Source of the DNA: Sanghuangporus weigelae
Taxonomy: Eukaryota > Basidiomycota > Agaricomycetes > Hymenochaetales > Hymenochaetaceae
Direction of reading: 5' to 3'
Length of the DNA stretch: 64,000 nt
NCBI GenBank assembly: GCA_033182465.1
Contig: CP137325.1
Coordinates: forward strand, 1,426,001-1,490,000
Shown: positions 56,880 through 64,000 of the stretch, one piece after another
Numbering within the stretch: position 1 is the stretch's first letter
How the letters are laid out: each line of letters opens with the position of its first letter
Program-made: the position numbers and the translations under genes
The notes under the pieces: generated by a model
Told to the model about the DNA's origin: nothing
The model's input: the letters and a program-made list of their open reading frames with translations, nothing else
Database searches by the model: none

Positions 56880-57600
56880 AACACTAGAATCGAGAGTACA
56901 TGGAAAAGGTGTGTCGTGATCTTTGAGCGTGCTTACAACTTACATTTGCTGAAATCAATATTCGGGCTCGACTATAAAGGCATCTCGTCGCCGTTCGCAA
57001 AGTTCCGGCCTCTGTATTTCATCCACATATGACGCGCATCACCGGCCTTAGTTCAAGGTCTGTCATATTCATAGTTGGCTTCCTATTCCGATACTATTTG
57101 TTGCTTTTTCCGCAGGGCATACCGCCTGACGGACGGCATACAGCAAATGAGGAGTCGAAATCATCACCGACCCCCCCCCCCTCTCTTCTTCCCAAGCCTA
57201 TATGCTTATCTGACAGTATTTCTGAACAAGGACATGCAAAACGAGTGGACGCGCGACGAGATCGATTGATCCAAGATCTTCAAGGAGAAGTGGTGGCAGT
57301 AGCAAGGGCATATAATGTTAGTACGGTGCTGCGGCTCTGACAATCAACGGCATCACACACACTATACGTCAGGCTGGGGATTGGTGAACAATGAGCTGTT
57401 CGTGCGAAGTTGTGAGGTGCAACGGGTGCGGGTTTCGATTCATATCGCTGTCTAGCTCATGAAGATGCGAATTCGTCTCGCTTTGTATTCCATGTGATGA
57501 TCGATTAAGTCAACGTCAGCTGGTACGCCGTCAGGATTCACTGCTGCGTATGAGCTAGGTGTGGACTATCCGATTAACGACAACGACAAGTAAGCAAGCT
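56880..57600 (+). pseudogene. 3' fragment of the FAD oxidoreductase gene, copy A
   Basis: The fragment matches the end of the gene at 19.8-21.8 kb from GAGTACATGGAAAAGGTGTG (56898; parent near 20975) through GCATACCGCCTGACGG (57116), AACGAGTGGACGCGCGACGA (57239) and GGCTGGGGATTGGTGAACA to the last exon (about 57540-57595). Frames are interrupted several times and the 5' exons are absent, so it codes nothing useful. Downstream sequence (TCTGTCAAGGATGCGGAAGA at 57683) also matches the parent locus at 21881. Confidence 0.85.
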
Positions 57601-58982
57601 AACAACTAGGCGAGCTTCAAAATTTCAACCAATCACGTGCTCGACGTCTCGTCTCTTCACCCCTTATTTTGAAGGTGGTGCATCTGTCAAGGATGCGGAA
57701 GAAGGATAGGAAAGGAAGATGTCGTAACAAAAATGGGACGACAGGATTGGAGGGGACTTTTTCGTCTTGTTCACGTGCGCTCGCGGTTTGAAACTGATGT
57801 ACCTTTTTTTGCTTCGTTCCATCTACTTTCAGTGTCTTTCCATTCTGTTGCTTCCCCCTTGATGTAACTATGTAAATCAAGTACGATTCGCTCTTCATTT
57901 CCAAAAGAGAAGATGCATCTTTTCAAGGAAACTCCCAGTCGGAACGACATAACGGCTCCAAAGTGAGTATTTGAGATTTGCCCGACGAATTTTTCTGATG
58001 CTTTCTCAGAATAAGCGAGTCGCTAAGCACCGTTCTTTTTCTTGAGGTAGTCTCCGTTGATCTCTGTAGAGCTTAGCGGAGAGTGGTTAAAGGAATATGG
58101 ATACATCGGGGCGTCCTCGTAGCCTGCCTTGTTGCCTTATTCAAGATCTCACTTTGACACGTATGATGACTTATCGTGTTTTCATGAGGCCCCTCGGCCC
58201 TTTGTCTTCGAATGAGACTCACAATCAAAGTCTGGGGCGACTGGTCTCTCGGATGTTCCCTTTCGCTCTTCGGGATGTGGTGCTGTGTGAAAGGTGAGCC
58301 GGTAAATTTACAATGATCATTTCAAAGTGATGTGCATGCTAGAACTCACTGAAGTGGAGAGGTTGGTAATCTCGAATTGGTTATACCGGAGGCACGCGAA
58401 ATAATCTTACGCTTAATGGACTGAGACGATCTAGATCACATTCTCTGTGTGTTTAGCGAATATATATGTCGCTCTCGCTCAAGAGTGTCGAAATAACCAA
58501 AAGACTTGAACTGGTAGCTTTCAAGCCTTCAACGTTTTCCGTGCCTCTAATGTGGTTTGTCTAGCTGCCTCTGCCTTCCAGATTTCATGAATGGAGCCTT
58601 AAAGTAAACCGTTTCCGCCATCGCTGCTCTTTCTGCACTGCCGTATACGCAATGAATGTACTGGCTCTGCATCACCGTCCTAGAATGGGACACTCATCGG
58701 ACACTTAACCAACACCGTAAGTGTCTGATGTTAGGTGCGATGGGGCGTCGCGATACGGAAATGACGTTGGGCCTGTCAAAGCTGCCCGTTTCCGATGACT
58801 TTTCAGCGATGCGTCCTGAACAACCTCCTAGACTCCGTGAAGGACTCTAGAGCAAAGTGCTTCTCGCAACTCTCCGGTCGGCCAGTTCTTCGATATAAAT
58901 TGAGGCAAAGCTAGACACTTAACTAACAAACAACTCTCGAGTACCCAGCTTCTCTCAAACTAGTTCTAATCCTCACTCCGCA
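57601..58982 (+). promoter_or_regulatory. Array spacer and promoter of hydrophobin 3
   Basis: Repeat-unit spacer shared with 35.5-36.3 kb and 61.5-62.3 kb. The right end has CTCCGGTCGGCCAGTTCTTC and TATAAA at 58894-58899, 89 bases before the ATG. No gene is seen. Confidence 0.6.
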
Positions 58983-59515
58983 ATGCTTTTCACCTTCACC
59001 AAGTACGCCTCTCTTCTCGTTCTCCCAGTCCTTACGGCTGCCACGCCCTGGGGAACTTCCACCACCAAGGCTTACAGTGCGACTACAGTCACTGTCACGT
59101 CGACGGCCACCGCGACGCAGCCAGCGAGCCAGTGCAACACAGGTCCAATCCAGTGCTGCAATTCCGTTCAGCCAGCTACTAGCCCTGAGTGCATGGCCCT
59201 TTTGGGTCTCTTGGGCATCGCCCTTCAAGATATCAACAATCTCATGATGGGTTTGACCTGCAGGCCCCTTTCTGGCATGGGTTCCGGAGGTTCTGGCTGG
59301 TAAGTCGCTTCAGCAAAACAGCTCAGTATGAGTGAGATATATTCTAATTCGATCTTTCCTTTCATCTCATAAAGCGAGGCTAATCCCGTTTGCTGCGAGA
59401 ACAATAACTTCAGTAACTATAGTGTCACGCTTGCTCACTTTCCTTGCCGTTCTGATGTTGATTCTTAGATGGCATGATTTCTATCGGCTGCGTTCCGGTA
59501 AACATCGAGATGTAG
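58983..59515 (+). CDS. Class I hydrophobin 3
   Basis: Exons 58983-59299, 59375-59412 and 59469-59515 total 402 nt, 133 residues. The signal peptide is MLFTFTKYASLLVLPVLTAA. Cysteine pattern [25 protein letters not shown]. It differs from copies 2 and 4 by extra residues near the start and around LQDINNLMMGLTC. Intron places are the same. Expected to be secreted and to form amphipathic surface films. Confidence 0.94.
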
Positions 59516-60321
59516 GCATCGTCCAGCAGGAACGAAAGACACCTCGCCGAGAAGGTCGTTATTAAGAAGTTATTAGTGGTTTGGGTCTGTGCTGTCTGAT
59601 ACGAACTGCCTGTCTGAGTTCATCTTCCTGAGAATATGATTGTCAATAAAGGACCGATTAAAAGAAATATAATTCATTGTCATGGTGAACCAGATCCTAT
59701 GAAATGAGAATATGAGCGCTCTTATACTTCAGTCCTCAGGCAGGAAATCTTCTTGGAATGCGGCTAGTGTTTTGATGCATCTTACAGATTACAGTAAGTA
59801 GGTTGCTTCCCATTCCGGTACTACTTTATCTGCCTGTTTCTTCTCTCGTAGGGCATGGTACATATTCCGACCGTATCCGTATACGGATACGACCGTACAT
59901 TTAGTCTCATACGGATACGGAAGGCTCGTATACGGGGGTGATAATACTTTATATCTCAAAATAAAGTAAATATCACTTTTTCGAAGCATATATAAAATTT
60001 ACTGCACCAACAACAGTATTTGGGGATAATTTCACCAGAAAATTAGTTGAATAATGATCAGTGGGATGCATGTGAACAAGTGCTTACCTGGTGTACATCA
60101 TCATCAGAACTCCCTCCTATTTGCAGGTTTCTTGTAATTGGTAACTGAAATTTTTATTTCTGATCAGAGGGCAAATCTGGGCGGCAAAGATGGGCTGGGC
60201 AACGTGATGTAAGTTGCCATATACGGATATAGGTAGAATACTAACCGACAGGGGGCAAAACCCTATCTCCGAACCTGAAAATTTGGATCCGGAACTGGAC
60301 GAGCTTTCCAATTCTGTTTCC
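59516..60321. other. A/T-rich spacer with palindromes
   Basis: No gene is seen. CGTATCCGTATACGGATACG (59873-59892) is a perfect 20-base palindrome; related words CATACGGATACGG and CGTATACGGG follow within 50 bases, and ATACGGATATAG recurs at 60220. This may be the end of a decayed DNA transposon. Confidence 0.45.
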
Positions 60322-60323
60322 TA

Positions 60324-60995
60324 TACAGGCATTTACCGGTCCTTTAAACAGTACCCTTCCTTTGAACACCCTACATTTACTCACTCAAACCTCCAATTTG
60401 CAACTTGAAATTTTTATCATAGGTGGACAGAATACACATGAGTCATGCTGCGAAATTTCAGCAAATTACTATGACCCGTTAAATACAGAGAAATTATTTA
60501 CTGCTGAATTTCAGTGAATCTCAATGAGAAACAATGAATCAGATGCATTTTGCTATTCATTCATGCTTTGAGCATGGCTCAAAAGCAAATATATTAGTAC
60601 TCCACTACTGTAAGTACATGCAGCCTAGTTTTTGTGGCGAAAGAGCTATCCAATGAATTAATATAAGGCATACAATAAAGGTGACTTGAAAAGCGTGACA
60701 GGCAGACTTATCAACATTATTATGTAATCGGGCAGTTCTCATCTCGCGAATACATGCACTAGCATGACACTTATGTCACAAGGTGTTCAAAGGAGTTAAT
60801 TTCGTGACATTTACCCTACTTTTTTCACACGCACAATTTGATTTTTCCTGCACATTTTACAGCTCAAAAAATTTTCAGCATATAGCCTCCATAGCAGACT
60901 ACTCAGATATGCAATTAGATTTTTTGTTAAATGTTTGTGGTGTTGTGTACGAGTGGATCTGTATTGGGTGTTCAAAGGACCGGTAAATGCCTGTA
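60324..60995. mobile_element. MITE with 22-bp terminal inverted repeats, TA target
   Basis: Perfect inverted repeats of 22 bases, starting TACAGGCATTTACCGG at 60324 and ending in its complement at 60995. TA flanks both sides (60322-60323 and 60996-60997), as in Tc1/mariner-type elements. The word GTTCAAAGG is repeated inside near both ends. No transposase is present, so it is non-autonomous. Confidence 0.75.
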
Positions 60996-60998
60996 TAA

Positions 60999-61128
60999 CA
61001 CACCGGGCAAAAACTCATTCCGCGCCCTTAGAAATTTTGATCGGAACAGGTGAGCTCTCATCCGATTGGCTCTTTTTCCATTCTGGGTAACATTTTCACG
61101 GTTCGAAAATGAGTTTTTGCCCGGTGTG
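60999..61128. mobile_element. MITE of 130 bp, TAA target
   Basis: Perfect 21-base inverted repeats begin CACACCGGGCAAAAACTCAT at 60999 and close at 61128. TAA flanks both sides (60996-60998, 61129-61131), as in PIF/Harbinger-type elements. It abuts the TA-type MITE directly and shares its target bases. Confidence 0.75.
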
Positions 61129-61149
61129 TAAGAGCTCATAAACATAATT

Positions 61150-61450
61150 CTGCCCCCTGTGCGACATTATCGGACGCACTATCTTTGGTACGGTACCGTG
61201 GCTCTGAGCAACCAACGGGAAGCACCTCACCCGAACAGCTGGGAATTGGTGAATAATACTGTTCGTGCGAAGTGGTGTAGTGCAACGGGTGCTAATTTCG
61301 ATTCATCATTTTTACTGTACGTGCACGAAGGTACGAACTCCCTCGCTGGATATTGCATAGCATGGCCGTCTAATAAAAATTCAGTTGGCCTGACGTCAGG
61401 ATTCGCTGCTGCTCGGTACGGACTATGCGATTCGGTTAACGTCGACGACA
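61150..61450 (+). pseudogene. 3' fragment of the FAD oxidoreductase gene, copy B
   Basis: Matches the last exons of the gene at 21.5-21.8 kb: TTTGGTACGGTACCGTGGCT (61183), GGGAATTGGTGAATAATACT, CAGTTGGCCTGACGTCAGGA (61381) and GATTCGCTGCTGCT. Only about 300 bases remain and the frame is not kept. It occupies the same place in its array unit as copy A. Confidence 0.8.
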
Positions 61451-63100
61451 AACTTTTTTTTCTTTTTAAAGAAGAAAAAAAAAATCCATCCGATCAAGCG
61501 CTCGATGTCTTTTCGATTGGCCCGTCTTGTTCACATGCCCTCATGTAAAACATTTTGCTTGTACTTGAAACTGACATGCCAGGAGTTATTCTCGCGCCAT
61601 TAAAAATCATACTGTACCTAGAAGAAAGATAATCCACCAACCAGATGAAGAGCGTCCATGTTCCGACCTGAATTTCCTGGGATCCGGCGAGCTTTTTTTC
61701 CCGGTGCGCATGATGTGCCTTTTGCTTCCTGGCTTTCTCTCCACCGCCTGCTCTCAATCTGGTCAATGTTCTGTTGTTTTCCCCTTGATGAATCTATGTG
61801 AATCAAGTATGATTCGCTCTTCATTGTGAGAAGAAGAGAAGATGCATCTTTTCAAGGAACCGCCCAGTCGGAACGGCGGAACGGCTCTCTAAGGTGAGTG
61901 TTTAAGATTTGCCCGACGAACTTTTCTAACATTTCTTCAGAATGAGTGTGTCATTAAACACCATTCTCTTTTTCTTGAGATGATCATTGTTGATATTTGC
62001 AGAGCTTAGTGGAGAGTGATCGAAGGAGTATGGACACATTGGAGCATCCTCGCAGCTTGCCTTGTTGCCTTGTTCAGGATCTGACGTTGGCACTTATGAT
62101 GGGTTATCGCGGTTTCATGAGGCCCCTCAGCCCTTTGTCTTCAATTCACTATCAAATATTCAGGCAACTAGTCCCTCGGATCTATCCTTTCGTTCCTTGG
62201 GATGTGGCGCTATGAAAAAGGCGAGCCGGTACCTTTACATGCGATCATTTCGAATTGACGGTTGTGCTGGAACTCAGAGGTACGTCTATGATTCTGTATT
62301 CATTATCCCGGAAATGTACGAAAGGGTCACATCCTGGATGACTCGAGAAGAACGACGTCGTTTTCTGCGTCTTGTCATGGTTGGTATATACTTCGAGGAG
62401 GATTGATGCTACCTGCGTCTTTACTTGAGGGAAAAGAATCCACTTAGAACTCTTCTCTGGTCTGCCACATTACACGCTCAAACTGCACGAAGCAACGGCA
62501 GTCTAACTCCTCACGGCATTTTCTTCAAGTTTTTGACCACACAGGTCGGCGACTGGCATCGCATAACTCCGACCATCATATTGTTGGCTTGGTCGAATGG
62601 TTCAAAATAGTCCTCAAGCTTTCCGGTGTCAGCCGTACCTCGAACCCAGTTTGTTCCACTGCTTCCTGATAGTTCGCTTCTGTCTTTGGAGCTGAAGATG
62701 GGCATCCCGAAAGCACGTTGTTTCCGGCATTGTTTCCGGCATTGCTGCTTATTCTATACTGATATATTCACCTTGAATTCATCGGTCCTGCACCACCGTG
62801 CTGGTATCGGACTCTTTACCAACCCTGTACCTGTCTGGTCTTGGGTGCATTGAAGCGTCGCAATGACATCGGGCCTGTCAAGGCTATCCATTTTTGTTGC
62901 CTTTCGGCGCTGTTTTCCGGGAAAGATCTCCTGTGGCTTCATGGAGGGCTCCGTAAGGGAATTACTTCTCGCAACTCTCCGGTTGGCCTGTCTCTCAGCG
63001 GTATAAATTGCAGCGTTTCTGGACTCTCAACTGACACTCATCCATCGAGAACCCAACGACTCTTGAACTAGTATCGACCTTCAACTCTTGACTTATCATA
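61451..63100 (+). promoter_or_regulatory. Array spacer and promoter of hydrophobin 4
   Basis: Repeat-unit spacer alike to 57.6-59.0 kb and, further right, to 55.2-55.8 kb. CTCCGGTTGGCCTG and TATAAA at 63002-63007 lie 94-120 bases before the ATG. An open frame at 62212-62406 looks coding-like, but matching DNA in the other units is not open, so I do not call it. Confidence 0.6.
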
Positions 63101-63631
63101 ATGCTTTTCACCAAGTACACTTCTGTCCTCGCTCTCCCGCTCCTTGCAGTCGCCACGCCCTGGGTTACGCCCACCACCAAGGCTACAAGTACGACTACCG
63201 TCACCGTTACTGCGACGGCCACCGCGACAGAGCCAGCGAGTCAGTGCAACACAGGCCCGATCCAGTGCTGCAATACTGTTCAATCAGCTGATACCCCCGC
63301 CGTCTCGACCCTTCTGGGTCTGTTGGGCATCGTTCTTGAAGACCTCGACGTTCTCGTGGGCTTGACCTGCGATCCGATTTCTGTTATCGGTATTGGAAGT
63401 TCTGGCTGGTAAGTCACTCCTGCAGCGCGGTTTTGGAACTAAAAATGGGATGTGTTCTTATGGCACGCTGTTTTCTCTTTATAAAGCGATGCTCACCCTG
63501 TTTGCTGCGAGAACAATAGCTTCGGTAAGTATAACATCACACTTACTACTGTAGTATTCTTTCCGTACTGATGTTTATTCCTAGATGGCCTCATTTCTAT
63601 CGGCTGCGTCCCGGTCAATATCGAGTTGTAA
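63101..63631 (+). CDS. Class I hydrophobin 4
   Basis: Exons 63101-63408, 63487-63524 and 63585-63631 sum to 393 nt, 130 residues. Signal peptide [20 protein letters not shown], then a Thr-rich segment and the cysteine pattern [25 protein letters not shown]. Nearly the same as hydrophobin 2 outside the linker. Secreted surface protein; no frame damage. Confidence 0.94.
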
Positions 63632-64000
63632 GCGTCGTTCGGCGAGAATGAAAGCGACGCTTCGTCGAGAAGGTTGTTATTGAGAAACTATTGGTGGCCT
63701 AGGATTTGTGTTGTTGACTTTGAACTGCCTGTCTGCTGAGAATATGATTGCCAATAAGGCACTGCTTGAAAGAAATACATAATTTTTTGTGTCGTGGAGA
63801 ACCACTTCCTTTGGAAAGAGAAGATGAACGTTCTTTTATTTCATTCCTGAGGTGAAACGCGTGAGGATGAAACATTTCGTCACGCGTGCTCGTACTCGTA
63901 CATATAACATAACTGTTAATTTTGCGTATGTATGCTCTATCATCACGAAGAAACGCAGCGGGGCGAGTTATCCGAGATTACATGCACCCGCAGCAACGTG
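63632..64000. other. spacer after hydrophobin 4
   Basis: 3' flank similar to that of hydrophobins 2 and 3 (GAGAATATGATTGCCAATAA at 63738). No new gene before the window end; ATGCACCCGCAGCAACG at the end resembles sequence near 56655, so a further repeat unit may follow. Confidence 0.5.

Noticed and set aside
62212-62406. Coding-like frame starting MKKASRYLYMRSF
   Set aside because: The matching DNA in the other array units (58.28 and 36.1 kb) is not open and the sequence belongs to the non-coding spacer.
1-64000. tRNA, rRNA or other RNA genes
   Set aside because: Reading by eye showed no cloverleaf with A and B boxes. A covariance-model scan (tRNAscan-SE, Infernal) would be needed to exclude them.

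Overview
This window looks like nuclear DNA of an agaricomycete basidiomycete. The evidence is dense 50-60 nt spliceosomal introns, FunK1-type kinases, class I hydrophobins in tandem, small Gal4-type Zn2Cys6 proteins, and typical fungal household genes. No gene order, operon or promoter feature is bacterial. Exon models were made by eye. Where exon lengths sum to a multiple of three with a clean start and stop (farnesyltransferase alpha, aldo/keto reductase, homoserine dehydrogenase, hydrophobins, first Zn2Cys6 gene), I trust them.

Left part, about 1-22 kb, is gene territory. It holds a sugar transporter cut by the window edge, a GH5 glucanase divergent from the protein farnesyltransferase alpha subunit, and three related small Zn2Cys6 proteins at 6.6, 12.6 and 14.9 kb. 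It also holds an unassigned multi-exon gene divergent from an aldo/keto reductase, homoserine dehydrogenase divergent from a secreted protein, and a FAD-dependent oxidoreductase.

Middle part, 22-35 kb, has two convergent FunK1 kinases, a 5'-truncated LINE end with a poly(A) tail, a truncated third FunK1, tandem repeats, and the first copy of an LTR-like element of about 1.8 kb.

Right part, 35-64 kb, is a hydrophobin array. Four repeat units each carry flanking DNA plus one hydrophobin gene, and two of them also carry remnants of the 3' half of the FAD oxidoreductase gene from 20 kb. The first unit has been split by about 17 kb of mobile DNA: a DIRS-like tyrosine-recombinase retroelement (about 36.4-40.2 kb) and a Ty1/copia element (40,255-53,738). 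The copia element is itself interrupted at three sites by four copies of the 1.8-2.0 kb LTR-like element. That element always sits at the 4-base site ACGC/GCGT. The hydrophobin downstream of this pile (54.06 kb) has a one-base frameshift; the other three look whole. Two abutting MITEs lie at 60.3-61.1 kb.

The signals most worth following are the target choice of the 1.8-kb element, the three-member Zn2Cys6 family with shared exon plan, and the history of the hydrophobin array.
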